DNA of 64,000 nt, from assembly GCF_026212465.1 (NCBI RefSeq), contig NC_080060.1:1330135-1394134 (forward strand). Direction: 5' to 3'. The notes under the pieces are model-generated. The model saw nothing but the letters and a program-made list of their open reading frames with translations. It made no database searches and was not told where the DNA came from. The position numbers and the translations under genes were made by a program. Below are positions 1 through 12,415 of this stretch, one piece after another. Source of the DNA: Amaranthus tricolor. Lineage: Eukaryota > Streptophyta > Magnoliopsida > Caryophyllales > Amaranthaceae. Every line of letters starts with the position of its first letter. Positions within the stretch are counted from its first letter, which is position 1.

Positions 1-597
1 AATGGTTCAAGCTAACTAGCCACAGATAGATCATGCTGGCAGCTTGACTTTTTCCCTTCTTGAGCAATCTTTTGAGCTTATTTTCATCTGCAAAGTACAA
101 GATTTTGGTGGGTGATACTTGATAGAGGCCGCGTTTAAAACATATTCGATGATCTGATATTTATTTGACTTTGTAATCGGTTATTATTTGTCCCAACTTT
201 AAAAATAAATATACAATCATGTAAAAATCAACATAGACACAAGATATGAATTTGAACCGACCAAATTACTTAACTTAAAACCGACCCGATGACTCGAATA
301 AACACATTCACTAGAACACAATATCAAAAAATATTAAAAATTATGAAAATAATAAGTTAACCTAATAGTCGAAGACTTTTCTTTGTACTTTTATAACAAA
401 GATTTGATTCTCATATTCTATCGTCAATAACAAGGATTTATCTCTCCTTCACTCTTGCCTTAAGGATTCCCCCTCTAATTATAAAAATATTTAAAATTAT
501 AACATTTAAATTTTAAAAATTATTTGATTAAATATACATCTTCGAAGATATATTTTTTTACCTTTTCAATGATATGAGTATTATTTTAATCAAATCA

Positions 598-598
<1 letters not shown>
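1..598. other. AT-rich intergenic DNA, no gene seen
   Basis: No reading frame, splice pattern or RNA gene is recognisable on either strand. The sequence is AT-rich and runs directly into the TA microsatellite that follows. Confidence 0.6.
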
Positions 599-1124
<526 letters not shown>

Positions 1125-1200
1125 TATAAATATATAGAGAGAGAGGATGGAAATAATATTATAAGTAATATATATGAAATATTTTGACTTTTTTTACTTA

Positions 1201-1566
1201 GGGCATGTTTGGATTGGGTGTAAATATTTAAGGGGGAAATAAAGTCAAATTGATGAAATGAAAACAAATAGAGATGCATTAAAGTAGTTGAGATAGTTGT
1301 GAAGAAGGTAAAATAAGCATGAAATAAAAATAATGAAGAAAAAAGAAGATGATTTCCTCTATTATGGAGGTAATACAATCCTCCACCTCCCCCAGGATAA
1401 ATATTTGCCTCAGAAAATTGAGAGTTCTCTTCATTTTTCATCACTTTGCAACTATTCTTTCACCTCTACAACAATAAAATTTCACTAATTTCTCAATTAT
1501 CAACTTCATTTTATTACTTTGACTTTTTTCACCCCATAAATATTTACACGTAATCTAAATATGCCC
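1201..1566. mobile_element. Tourist-type MITE (PIF/Harbinger)
   Basis: The element begins GGGCATGTTTGGATT and ends with the inverted form AATCTAAATATGCCC. The terminal inverted repeats run about 37 bp and also share GTGTAAATATTTA. It is flanked by TTA at 1198-1200 and 1567-1569, the 3-bp duplication typical of PIF/Harbinger insertions. It is 366 bp and non-coding. A small reading frame inside it on the minus strand is not a gene. Confidence 0.85.
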
Positions 1567-1569
1567 TTA

Positions 1570-3660
1570 GAATGACTTGAGTAGGTTTAGCTAGAATGAA
1601 AAAACAAACACAAACAACAAACAAAAGAAAAAGAAGACATACGTTATGGTGCATTCTAAGAGAAAACATTAACTTTATTTCAAACGGCAAAAGAAAAAGC
1701 CTAGTTCAAATCATAACAATGAAAACCCATGTAGAAGAAGCCAAAAAAATCTGATTCAAAATCAATTTAAAGATAAATTATTTGGAATATTTATCATCAA
1801 AATTATAAAAATATGGTTAATTTGAGGAAATAAAAATGAGAAATTATAAATAAGTTTGAAGGGGTTTTGGTACATAACATGATAACAACATTCATTTATA
1901 AAGGACTAAGAAGAAATCTTGCTAAAAATTGAGTCTTATCTGAATTAAAAAATTAAATATTATTTTTTAGGTAAGTTATTAGATTCAATTCTCACATAAT
2001 TTTTTTAGTAGCAAAATCAAAGAGACCGAAGAGTATAGCTGACAAGGGAAACTAGAGATTTATTATGGTAATAAGTGTAGGTATAGGACTATAGTTGAAA
2101 AGGTTTTATTAGTCTTTAATGTAGTACTATTGTGCAATCAGTATTACACTTAAAAACACAAGGCACTTTAACTTCGGTAGGTTAAGACGAGAGCATAGCT
2201 TGTCTATGCGTTTGGTGTTTAGGTCAAAGTGTAGGGTGGCTACAGCATCGTCAAGCCAGCTAGCGAGGTTTAAACACCAAAGTACGTAGATAGCCATTTG
2301 ACGTACATTATTACTGCGTTGTTTTGTAATTGATCGTTAGTTATTGGCCGATTCAGTTATAAGACGGCGACAGCATTATTAAGCCAACTAGCAAGGTTTA
2401 AACACCGGATTATATAACCATTAGATAATTAATAAAATGTCCAAGGTTAATAAGGTAAGCGAAAGTAAATATCTATAATATGAATAAAAATTATATTGTA
2501 CATATTTCATATAAAAAAGTTTACGTGTATTTAATTATCAAAGGTGAAGCAAACAAATAGGTCATAATCTGTATAGTTAATAGGTATTAAATATTGACAA
2601 AGAAAAGACAAAAATAGCAATAGTTGTCTTTGGACCCAAAAGCAAGTAGTGAACAATAGTTACTCATGATGTTAGCTCAACAAGGTGTGAAGTAGAGTGG
2701 TCCTTGAAGCCAATTAGCTAGAGCTAATGCTTTTGTATGTTGTGCATGCAATTTTCAGATGATAGTGATAAAAGAAACAATAATAAATTTGTTTTTTGTA
2801 ATCCTTGGGATGGCAACCTAAAAAAAAATTTCAACTTTCATTTGTTTTATATTTGCAAAGTTTCCATCTAGAAGAGAGTTTCTTAGTCCTAATAATTTGC
2901 TTCTTTAAGGGTGTTAGTGTTTGTGTTGTAAATCTTTAGTAATGTTTTGTAACATGTTCCAGCCAAAATTATGTTTTATTTCAATTGGAATATATATTAT
3001 TTTTTCATGAGAAATCTAAATTCAATTTTTAAAAAAATTATACAGCTTCTTTTAAGACGTTAGTCATGCTCAAAAGTTTAAGAAAGGAGGAGAAGAATAT
3101 GACAAATATAAAAGTGGTTGAAATAAATTTGCGGATGAGAAGAAAAAAAGGGATTAATTTGTAAATTGAATTGAAGAGATAATGTAAATCTATATCTATA
3201 AAAGAAAATATGACATAACCAGTGGAAAAATTATAAATAACATATTTAGCTAACTAAGGAGACAAAGAGACAATTTTCAATTTCCATAAGTGATCTTGGA
3301 ATAATAATTAGCAACAAAATCTATAATTATTAAGTGAAAGACTATGAATAGTTCAACTATAAATCCATATAGAAAGTATTAAAGAAAAATACACATTAAA
3401 CTCCAATATATTTTAACCTAAAGATAACTTAAACTTGAAAATAACATAACTGAAAGTCATGCCAAAAACATAAACAAACTCCAATAGCTCATATTATCAT
3501 ATTTTGTCTTAATTGAGCTATTAATCTATATATTAAACACATCTCACGGTGAAATACTCATACAACTATTTGTGTTTTGTGAGTGAATGAATGTTATACC
3601 TATCCTACTAATTACCACGGTCCAAAACAATGGGCTGCATTTGCATTCATGTATTTTTTC
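1570..3660. other. Intergenic DNA, no gene seen
   Basis: AT-rich sequence without a credible coding region. The only structure noticed is the direct duplication at 2231-2413, listed separately. Confidence 0.55.
2231..2413. repeat. Direct duplication, two diverged copies of about 54 bp
   Basis: The segments 2231-2285 and 2360-2413 are similar. Both contain a GCGACAGCAT/GCTACAGCAT block, then AAGCCA, CTAGC and GAGGTTTAAACACC or AAGGTTTAAACACC. The origin is unknown; it may be a remnant of a transposon terminus. Confidence 0.7.
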
Positions 3661-4136
3661 AATGGGCCTTTTGCTATACGTTGTTGCGAAAATTTGAAAT
3701 GTGTAAGACAATTTATAAAAAAAATGAACAAAATAGTATAAGTTTCAACTTTATTCCAAAAGTAAGCGTGAAATTCCCAAACCTGAGGGTTGAGGCTGTT
3801 CGCAGTTACTAACTGCGAACATGTCAAAAAAGACAAAATAGTTGTTCGCAGTTATTAATTGCGAACAGTTATTTGACCTGTTTTGACCTGTTCGCAGTTA
3901 GTAATTACGAACAGCATGCTCCTCAAAAACAGGTCAAATAGCTGTTCGCAGTTAGTAACTGCGAACAGCTATTTTGTCTTTTTTGACCTGTTCGCACTTA
4001 ACTACGAACAGCCCCAAACCTCAGATTTGAAAATTTTACGCTTACTTTTGAAATAAAATTGAAATTTATACTATTTTGTTTATTTATTTGATAAATTGTC
4101 TTATACATTTCAAATTTTCGGACGTTGCTGCCCATG
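3661..4136. mobile_element. Foldback-type element made of nested palindromes
   Basis: The outer arms (about 3661-3797 and 4010-4136) are imperfect inverted copies of each other. Shared blocks are GAAAATTTGAAATGT, AAGACAATTTAT, ACAAAATAGTATAA and AAAGTAAGCGT. The core holds five palindromes starting at 3798, 3844, 3890, 3944 and 3990. Each has arms GTTCGCAGTT / AACTGCGAAC or a close variant around a 3-bp centre; copies one and four are perfect and the fifth is degenerate. The whole unit could fold into one long hairpin with smaller hairpins within it. There is no coding capacity and no clear target duplication was found. Foldback or MULE-derived MITE are both possible. Confidence 0.75.
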
Positions 4137-4483
4137 ATATTCATAAAAGGAAATAAAATCTAGTTGTTGAGCACTAGAACATTGCATACCTTGTTAACCC
4201 ACCATCAGTAGCTTATATAAGAATTAGTGGGTCAATTTTGGAAAACAAAATTCTTTGACTTGTTGGGTTGATCCAAACTAGACCTATCGAATCGAAAATA
4301 ACTCGATCTAAAAGTTACCGAACCAAAAATGACCAAATTTTTAAAACTCGCTTGTACGAAGGGTAAGTACGTCCTAAATAAACACGGTATTTAATTTTTA
4401 AAACTTATATTTTGAACCAAAAACTACGGAAGTGTTTGTAAAATAGCTTATTGAAAAATTTTAAATTATTTAAGTATAACTAA

Positions 4484-4773
4484 AAGGGTATTTGGCAAAA
4501 TAGCTTGTTGGATAATTTTAGCTTATTTAAGTACAAATAGATGGTTGAGTGGTAAAACCTTTCTAATTCTATAATTTACTAAATTAACTAGTTGAAACTA
4601 CATGTTATGAATAAACTAATTTTACGACAAGTAACTCTCACCGACGTGTTTAAAATCAGTTGGTCAAATCAGAAACCAATTAGTAAAATCAATTGATAAA
4701 TTAGTCAGTTTAATCAGCTATCAACTATTGATTATCAATTATCAGCTATCAGCGGTTTTCCAAACATATCCAT
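4484..4773. mobile_element. hAT-like MITE with an extra partial terminus
   Basis: The left end reads GGGTATTTGGCAAAATAGCTT. The right end inverts to GGATATGTTTGGAAAACCGC. The interior contains the repeated words AGTTGGTCAAATCAG and TATCAGCTATCA. A second copy of the left terminus (GTGTTTGTAAAATAGCTT) lies just upstream at about 4430-4477, suggesting a nested or partly duplicated insertion. The same family occurs at 16334-16607 and 34578-35035. Confidence 0.6.
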
Positions 4774-5029
4774 ACATAACACAAGAAAAATAATACCTAT
4801 CATATAGGATTCATATAGTTTATTACAGTCTACCAAGCATACATATAAAGAAAATATAACATATACCAATGTTGAATGTGTTCTATTTGTATAAGGAAAT
4901 CAAGATTGTACAATCTTATCCTAGCCAGTCAAGATGTGGAAAAATAAGGTTGATGAATCTGTTCTGAGGTCTATGTGCTGTGCTCCTGTTGTGTTATACT
5001 CGAGCCTCGATGATTATTGTGCGTACGTC

Positions 5030-8000
5030 TCATACAAGACTTTTCTTCCCGCGAATCAACTTTCTAGCTTTAGCTACTAATATTGCTAAAGAACTGAAAA
5101 GGGGCTGTTCAGAAACAGGTATAAATTTAACTACAAAACCAATAGGCCATGTAATGAATGCAATGACTATACAAGCAGCCCATTGTGTCCAATCCAAACT
5201 TACTGTATTAGCAAAATCTTTCAAAAACTCGACCATTACTATCTGTAATATGATTGTTATTGCAATGATCCCGATAAAAATAGGAGTTTTGTGTATACGC
5301 TCGAATATATTTTTCTTCTCCATCCTTCTCGAGTTGAATTCATTGAAAACTTGACACAAAACGAAAGTGTTGAATATAAGAATATTCTTTTGCTTCGTAT
5401 GCACGTTAAATATCGACTTACCTTTAAATTGTAGAACTAGCAGCACGGTAATCTGATATAGGGCTTGTGACAGAACATTCCGCCACATTATGTTGGTTAT
5501 AAGCGGTTCTGTTCTTCCAACCGGGGACTTATCGAGAAGCCCATTAGTCGGGCGCTCAGTCGCAAGTGCAAGTGCCCCGAGTGTGTCCATTATGAGATTC
5601 ACCCACAGTAATTGCACTGCGGTTAAGGGCACTTCCCCGGCTGATATTGCTGCTACGAAGTTGATCGCTAGGGCTGCCACATTTACTGTTAGTTGGAATT
5701 GGATGAATTTTTGTATGTTGTTGTAAACGCACCGTCCCCAGCTTAGAACGCTTGCGACTGTGCTGATATTATCATCGAGAATTATAATGTCGGAACTCTC
5801 TTTTGCTACCTCGGTGCCTTGGATGCCCATCGAAAGTCCGATATCTGCTTCTTTTAAGGCCGGTGCATCATTGGTTCCGTCTCCTGTGACTGCGACAACT
5901 TCACCCTTTTGTTTCAAACATTGAACCATCAGGAGTTTATCAATCGGAGATGATCTTGCCATTACACGTATTGTGTCGACTTTTTGCATTCGTTCTTCGT
6001 GTGTGTAGTTACGAAAAGTTGTTCCCTCGACAACTTCGCCTTCTGATTGTTGTGATCCAAGTATGCCACATTCCGCGGCTATGGCTTGTGCTGTGAAAAT
6101 ATTGTCGCCTGTGATCATTTTGAGTTTTACGCCTGCTCGTTTGCACACGTCTACTGCGTGCTTAACCTCTGGACGACATGGATCCTTTAGACCTATAATC
6201 CCCAACAGGGTCAAGTCTTTATCTTTAAGCTTTGGCTTGGGATTTTCCTCTGCATAGCCCAATTCTGTTTCCGACATTTCTGTATGAGCAAATGCAATGC
6301 ATCGTAGGCTGCTCGCTGCCATGCCTTCGATTATTAGCCCGAGTCTCCTTCTCGTGTCTTCATCCATGTCGGATTTTATTCCAACAGAAGTATAATAGTA
6401 TGAGCACATTGCTAGAATGATTTCGGCTGCTCCTTTCCAATGCACTTGGATAGTGCTCTCGAATTCCCTCTTGATCATCACCCCACTTCGTTTCTTGGTC
6501 GAGTTGAAGCTCTCGACTTGAAGAATCGAGCAACTTTTCTTTATCATTTCCATATCCATACCGAGTTCCTTGATTGCCCACGAAAGGATTGCTTTCTCGG
6601 TAGGACTTCCTGAAATCTCGGGCACCCCTCCATTGTAGGGTATGTATACCGCACCAGTCGTGTTCAAAGCAACTCCTTGTCGAAACAAGTCATGAACCAT
6701 TGGAACGGTTTCTCGAAAGCCTTCTTGTTCACCAATCCAAGCCTTTGTGACTTGCATTTGATTCAATGTTAGAGTCCCGGTTTTATCAGTACAAATGACC
6801 GTGGCAGACCCCATTGTCTCGCAAGCCGAGAGTTTCCTCACCATCGCCTGATCTGCCATCATTCGTTTCATCGAGTATGCAAGTGTGAGAGTCACAGCCA
6901 ACGGCATTCCCTCAGGGATTGCCACAACCACAATCGTGACTGCAGCAGAGATTATCCGAACCACAGAACTAAGTATCGTGTTAATATCCTTATTTCCGTC
7001 CTCTTCATTCGTGTTCCCTGTGAAGTACCTTACAAACAACACTACAAGAACGAGAAATGCAACGAGCAAACCGACTTTCCCTATGGCCGATGTCAACCCA
7101 TCGAGCCTTACTTGAAGTGGAGTTTGCTCGGTTACATCTCGACTAATCGAGCTCATCATCGCCCCCCAAGAAGTATTCCTCCCAACAGACGTCACCAACA
7201 TCCGACCATACCCATCACCAACTTTACAGCCCGAATACACAAATGGGTTGATCATACAATCGACTTCAATATGATCGCTTTCCCCTGTCATACTCGACTC
7301 ATCGATCAGAAACGACTGCCCATCAATAAACAGTCCGTCTGCCGGGATCTGATCCCCAATCTTCAACACGACAACATCCCCAACGACAATATCAAAAATA
7401 GAAACGTGTTGCGGTCTACTATCCCTCACAACACGGATCATAATATTGTCGCTAATGGTCGACAGCTTATTAAATTGTCGGTCTTGTTTGAAGTTACTAA
7501 CAGCGGTAATAACAACAACAAGAAACACCGCGACAAAAATACTTCCTCCTTCATACCACCCTTGTTTAATACCATGTAACTTAACACCAAACACTAGAGA
7601 AATAGCTGCACATACAAGAAGTATGATAAGGGTAAGATCCTTAAACGCATTCCAAACAAAGAAAACGAATCTCTTAGAAGGAGGCCTATTATAAGTATTA
7701 CACCCAAATTTCTCTTTTCTCCACTTAATATCATGTTCACTACTCGAAATCCCACTCGTTTCATTCGATTGCAAATAAATTGCAATGTTTCGAACACCAC
7801 CCATTGCTTGAAGAGCATCGATGTTCTTATCCTTAACGATTTCATCAACCTTTAATGCATCGATAGGCAGAGTTTGTGGACTGTTGGGCTCAGCATCAAG
7901 GGGTGCATACGGGTGTTGATGATGGCAATCAATACGTATGCTAGTGTTTTTGACGAGTGATAGAAATGCACGAATCGAATAGATGGCTGCACAAGCGTAT

Positions 8001-8056
8001 TGCCATCTTTTCCTCGCGCTCATTTTGCTAAGAAGATCATATGATCTTCCATCCAT
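5030..8056 (-). CDS. ACA12: Calcium-transporting ATPase, plasma-membrane type (ACA12/ACA13 clade)
   Basis: P2B-type Ca2+ pump that uses ATP to export Ca2+ from the cytosol. The product is 1008 aa, in a single exon from ATG at 8056 to TGA at 5030. The basic amphipathic N-terminus (about residues 11-37) is in the position of the calmodulin-binding autoinhibitory region of this family. Visible motifs: TM1-2 about 141-188; actuator TGES at 257-260; PEGMP in TM4 at 381-385; phosphorylation motif DKTGT with Asp424; nucleotide-binding KGA at 541-543; MITGDN at about 647-652; hinge GDGTNDAP at 725-732. TM6 carries the Ca2+ ligands Asn820 and Asp824, and further membrane segments run to about residue 978. 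The lack of introns is typical of the ACA12/ACA13 clade, whereas other ACAs have several. No frameshift or missing catalytic residue is seen. ACA12 and ACA13 cannot be told apart here. Confidence 0.95.
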   Translation of the reverse strand: MDGRSYDLLSKMSARKRWQYACAAIYSIRAFLSLVKNTSIRIDCHHQHPYAPLDAEPNSPQTLPIDALKVDEIVKDKNIDALQAMGGVRNIAIYLQSNETSGISSSEHDIKWRKEKFGCNTYNRPPSKRFVFFVWNAFKDLTLIILLVCAAISLVFGVKLHGIKQGWYEGGSIFVAVFLVVVITAVSNFKQDRQFNKLSTISDNIMIRVVRDSRPQHVSIFDIVVGDVVVLKIGDQIPADGLFIDGQSFLIDESSMTGESDHIEVDCMINPFVYSGCKVGDGYGRMLVTSVGRNTSWGAMMSSISRDVTEQTPLQVRLDGLTSAIGKVGLLVAFLVLVVLFVRYFTGNTNEEDGNKDINTILSSVVRIISAAVTIVVVAIPEGMPLAVTLTLAYSMKRMMADQAMVRKLSACETMGSATVICTDKTGTLTLNQMQVTKAWIGEQEGFRETVPMVHDLFRQGVALNTTGAVYIPYNGGVPEISGSPTEKAILSWAIKELGMDMEMIKKSCSILQVESFNSTKKRSGVMIKREFESTIQVHWKGAAEIILAMCSYYYTSVGIKSDMDEDTRRRLGLIIEGMAASSLRCIAFAHTEMSETELGYAEENPKPKLKDKDLTLLGIIGLKDPCRPEVKHAVDVCKRAGVKLKMITGDNIFTAQAIAAECGILGSQQSEGEVVEGTTFRNYTHEERMQKVDTIRVMARSSPIDKLLMVQCLKQKGEVVAVTGDGTNDAPALKEADIGLSMGIQGTEVAKESSDIIILDDNISTVASVLSWGRCVYNNIQKFIQFQLTVNVAALAINFVAAISAGEVPLTAVQLLWVNLIMDTLGALALATERPTNGLLDKSPVGRTEPLITNIMWRNVLSQALYQITVLLVLQFKGKSIFNVHTKQKNILIFNTFVLCQVFNEFNSRRMEKKNIFERIHKTPIFIGIIAITIILQIVMVEFLKDFANTVSLDWTQWAACIVIAFITWPIGFVVKFIPVSEQPLFSSLAILVAKARKLIRGKKSLV

Positions 8057-9925
8057 TTTTTTGTTAGGAATGTGAAAAGAGGTTTTACGTGTTTTGGGTT
8101 AAAGTTTCTTGTATGAAATGTTGAATGTATAAGGGTTTATGGATTATTATTATAACCCCATTAGGCCAAGGAACTTACATAACAATTTCGTCTTGCAGGC
8201 ATGTATCGTACAGCTTGAATATATATTTAAGTAAGAAAAAGATATCATTTTTCATGTTTGATTATATAGCTAAATGTTTTTCGAAAATCAAATTGAAGAT
8301 TCTTGTGCGATTGATTTATGTTAAATAGGAGTATATGTTTAGGGACGAGGACTATTTTTAGAGGTGATCAGAAATGGTACGACAAGGACTTGTGTCTTTT
8401 TTTTTTTATAGAATATATAACATATTTTAGATTGACGAAACTTTGATAATTTTTATAGAATATATAATTTGTCTAAACTATTTTTATGCTCTCAAATATT
8501 TAATTCACCATTTTGACGTTTAAGTCACCGTTTAATTCATCAACTCTCTCAAATGTTTAGGGCAAATTATAAAGACAACAACCAACACTTAATAAGGGTA
8601 GAAACGTCAAAATGGTGAATTAAACGGAAATTGACAAGAATTTAACGCAAAATGTTACGACAGTTAGATAAGGCATAAATTGGATGCTACCACGTGGAAT
8701 AATCTAACAAAAGTGCTACCATTAGCGTTTCATGAAAGTTCAATGCTACCATGTGAAATTTCCCATAAATAAATATAGCTTTGAGTTTTCATATCCATTT
8801 AATAAATCGAACACGGATCGTTACTTCAATAAAATATTTTGATTTATAATTTATAAACTTGACTCAACACAACTATTTATATTAAGCATATGATATACTC
8901 CTGATTTATCTAATTAAATTTTTATCATTGACAAAATCACGTAAGAACTGATTTGAATTAATTAGTGCAAAAAAATATTTTCATTACAAATTTACAGCTT
9001 CAGCTATTTTTTAAGATACGTATCTCAGTAAGACGATCTCAAAACAGAAATTAATATTTTCAGAATTTCCATTGGTGGGTTGTTTAACACGTCTATGAAG
9101 TGTATCAGACAGTGCGACCGCCCCATATTTTTTTTACAATTTTTACAGAAAAATGACATATGCATGATGTGTGCAACCAAACATGTAAACATAGAGAAAA
9201 TTCTCAAATATTGGGATACATTGGTAGTTATACACAAGTTATCAACATTTGACAAACATAAAAAATTAGGTAATACTAACAAATAGTCTTTCGTGAATCC
9301 ATAATACTAGTATATTGTAAGTCGAATACTATTCATATGCACGTGTAATGAACCAACTTAACTATTTTTTGTGTACTTTATGTTATATAGTTTGATATTA
9401 TTAGCATTTTTGATCAAATGACTCGACTTGTAATTTAGACAGATTTAGAGCTAGATTATCCCTGCCTTTAAATGTGCTTTTTGATGCAAACACCTAAACA
9501 CGGTTTGAGTATGGATAGTGTAAGTTTTTGCCGACAAGAGCATATTTGTTGTTAGCACGATCATCTAACACATAAATTAGCTTATCTAAATTAGCTTATC
9601 ACTTTCCATCAAAATTTCTTTAACTACTATAACGTGATTACCTCAATTTGTTAGCTTTTTAACGTGAGTACTACTCCTTTTTGGCCAATTTCCCCATTCT
9701 CAAAAAAGTAAAAATAAATCAAAAAAATATTTTAATTATATCATGCACCATTGTTTAATTTCTCAAAAAAATAAATTAAAGTTATTAACCATTGGTTTTT
9801 ATTAATCACTTGTCCCCGCATAACGTGGTTGAAGGTTAATAAAATCACCATCTTTAGTAAAATGTAAAAAAATTGTAGTATGTATTATAAGTAATTATTA
9901 GAGGTAAATCATTATTTGAGAAAGA
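8057..9925. other. Intergenic DNA upstream of the Ca2+-ATPase
   Basis: This contains the 5' flank of the pump gene. TATA-like stretches are present on the minus strand (for example at about 8218-8230), but none can be chosen with confidence. The rest is AT-rich, with an inverted repeat at 8500-8623. A block at 8680-8765 repeats the phrase GCTACCA(C/T)GTG and looks like a transposon end. No gene was recognised. Confidence 0.5.
8500..8623. repeat. Perfect 22-bp inverted repeat
   Basis: The arm at 8500-8521 is an exact reverse complement of 8602-8623; its core is ATTCACCATTTTGACG. An 80-bp spacer separates the arms. It is probably part of a small transposon whose ends I could not define. Confidence 0.8.
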
Positions 9926-10100
9926 ATCATCATATCTTGTATCCCATTCATAGAAAACTATAATCAGGGTTTGAGGATGAGGGAAGAAAGACGGCAGCTC
10001 ATACCCATAGAGGAGAGTGCGGTCAAAGAGTCTCTCGGCTCAAGAAGGGTCTTCAATGAAAAGTGAAACTTGCAAGTACTCGGAAGCCTACAACTTACAA
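9926..10100 (-). mobile_element. SINE copy (Au-like 3' region)
   Basis: Read on the minus strand it ends with a GGGATACAAGATATGATGATT-like tail, preceded by AAACCCTGATTATAGTTTTC and by GAGCTGCCGTCTTTC. The same module recurs on the minus strand at 17451, 24685 and 31241, and on the plus strand at 25800. The tail style (…GGGTATGATGATG) and the internal CTGCCGTC word fit plant Au/BvSINE-type families. The 5' tRNA-like head is not clearly preserved, so the upper boundary is approximate. Confidence 0.65.
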
Positions 10101-10770
10101 CCCACGTTGACCATGAATAGTAAACAAATAACTAAATATACACAATAAATAGAATACGTACAAATAACTAAAAATAAAGATAAAAGTAAGAAAGGTGGTA
10201 AAGAGCAATAAGTGAAGTCAAAGAACAGTAACAAACGGTGGGTAAGAGGAACAGTTTAGTAATCTAAGATCTGGATAAGGCGCCACCAACTGTCTCTATT
10301 CCTGGTTAGGTTTTTAGAGAGGTGAAATTCGTGCAGGTTCTTATTTGAAAAAGAGTATTCGATGATATTTAAATGTTAAAGAATATTAATATACGCTTTT
10401 GAAAGGTACATAAGTTATAGTAGGATTTTATAAAATTGATACTACTTAAAATATAATACGTATTATCTTTTAGTATACTAAATAGAACAATGCACGTGGA
10501 ATATTACTATTCATGATAGCGGTTTAACTCAAGTTAAACCACTACAAGCTAGCTCATGTCCTATATTGAAATACACATAACGCGGAATATTTAGTGGTGA
10601 ACGCAACACTTAAGATGAGGGTACGGTGGGTATAAACTAAAAAGATTAGACTATAGTATATTCGTGAGGCCAAAATTCATAGAAGTTATTATATTGTAAA
10701 AAAGGAATTTTCAAAAGGCCGTGAGGAAGATCTTATCCGACCGGCCTGACCCGGCCACTCTAGCTTCGTC

Positions 10771-10840
10771 GCCTATGAGAACACTACACGTGGAATAGGG
10801 TTACCGCCTATGAGAACACGACACATGAAATATGGTTACC
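10771..10840. repeat. 35-bp tandem duplication
   Basis: Two adjacent copies begin GCCTATGAGAACAC at 10771 and 10806, and each ends with GGTTACC or a close variant. A few substitutions separate the copies. Confidence 0.8.
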
Positions 10841-11466
10841 ACAGAAATTTTCAAAATTTCCAGCGTCTTTCGGTACCAACCTTGGTAGCAAGAAGGTTGT
10901 TGAGGTGTGAATTAAATTAGCATTTCAGGTACGTAGGGTTTTGCTAGCGGATGTTTGTACTTGGACAATTTTTAACAGTCTACAAAGCCAGCCGTAGACA
11001 AGGATAAGAAGGGTATGTGTTCAGGACTTACGAAAAAATAAATAAATTTTACCTCATATATATTGAATTTGAAATTTTGTGTGATTAAATCATACATTTA
11101 ACCACCAAACCAAAATGATTTAGTAATAATTGTTATCTTATTCACTAATTATTGAATTATAAATGCACGATTATTAAACAAAAAGCAGATAACATCGACC
11201 TCTATTATTGATTTGTAACTTTTATTGATATTATAAATTTTATAATTATAAATATGTATTTTATAATCAGGGTCCATAATTTAACTTTTACCTTCAGCTT
11301 CTGAAATTTTAGGGCCGGTCCTAACAGTCTAACTAGGAAGTGAGTAGGTATCCAGATGGTAAAAAGTAGCAACTTGTACCGAATAGGCTCATTGTTCTAC
11401 TAAAAACTCCACAACAGAGTGAACTATATAGACTTTAGTCCATTAAAATAACAAACTTACCATTTC

Positions 11467-11470
<4 letters not shown>

Positions 11471-11521
<51 letters not shown>
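11471..11521. repeat. (TA)n microsatellite
   Basis: Pure TA repeat of about 51 bp. Confidence 0.97.
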
Positions 11522-11522
<1 letters not shown>

Positions 11523-11826
11523 CGGCAAATATTTCTATTTTTAACTTCTTAGATATGTTCAAAACGATAATGGAAATAATTTCCAATTATTTCATGCCCG
11601 GCCCATATGCCATTATTATTTCTTGCAACTTTGCATTGACTCCCTACTCGTATGATATTAATGATTTCACAGCAATTAATTTTTGAATATTCATTAGCAA
11701 GAAACTACCTTGAAGTTTCGCATTAGCTAAAAAACTAAGCAGTATTCAACGATAGTAAAGCAGCTTTAATGTGATTTAATTTAAGACTCCACTTCGTTTC
11801 AGACTTGCTATAACCTAAAGTCATTA

Positions 11827-12066
11827 TTCTCTTTGGTTTTCACAACCAAAAATCTATTTATATGTCCCATTAAATTTGCATTAAAGAGAAAGTAACTTTT
11901 AAGAAAGTGCTAATTAATAAATAAGAAACATAAATTATGTGGATAAAATTAAAAGAGTTAAAATGTATAAATGAGATTAAAAGAAAATAATAGATCATTA
12001 TCCAAATATAAAAATGATGCAAATTAAATGAAACGAACTAAAATAAAAAATCGAGATGGAGGAAAG
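11827..12066. mobile_element. Possible Stowaway-type MITE
   Basis: TA flanks the segment on both sides, and the right end reads GGAGGAAAG before TA, as in Stowaway elements. The left end (TTCTCTTTGG) matches only weakly, so this is tentative. Confidence 0.35.
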
Positions 12067-12162
12067 TATGGGTGAAGATCTATGAATCAGTCCTAAAGGT
12101 CAATTCACTTCATCCACCAATATAGGAACAATTCTCAACCAAATCCATCAATCAAAATATTA

Positions 12163-12415
12163 CTTCCCCAATTTCAAAATACTTGCAATATTTATTTTTT
12201 TACGCAGTTCAATACAATAATATAACTCATAATATATTTAAGTATGTATAAAAATTTATAAAAATTTAATATAATAATCTTTGCAATGAGACAAATAAAA
12301 CAAGATTTCACTTGCCTATGTTTTGACTTATAAATTAAAAATCAATCACAATTTAAGAGTGACAAACAAATAGTGCAATATTTCTAATATTACAATTAAT
12401 TTGAAACGAAAAAAG
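12163..12415. mobile_element. Stowaway-type MITE
   Basis: Bounded by TA at 12161-12162 and 12416-12417. The left end CTTCCCCAATTTC has a degraded inverted partner at the right (GAAACGAAAAAAG). The interior words TTTGCAATGAGACAAAT and CTTGCCTATGTTTTGACTTAT recur in the Stowaway copies at 44615 and 58990. Non-coding, 253 bp. Confidence 0.65.

Noticed and set aside
3798..4009. CRISPR-like array of regularly spaced palindromic repeats
   Set aside because: The genome is plant nuclear, the spacers are themselves inverted relatives, there are no cas genes, and the whole lies within a foldback element.
7112..7579. 155-codon plus-strand frame inside the Ca2+-ATPase
   Set aside because: Antisense shadow of a strongly conserved gene; no independent support.
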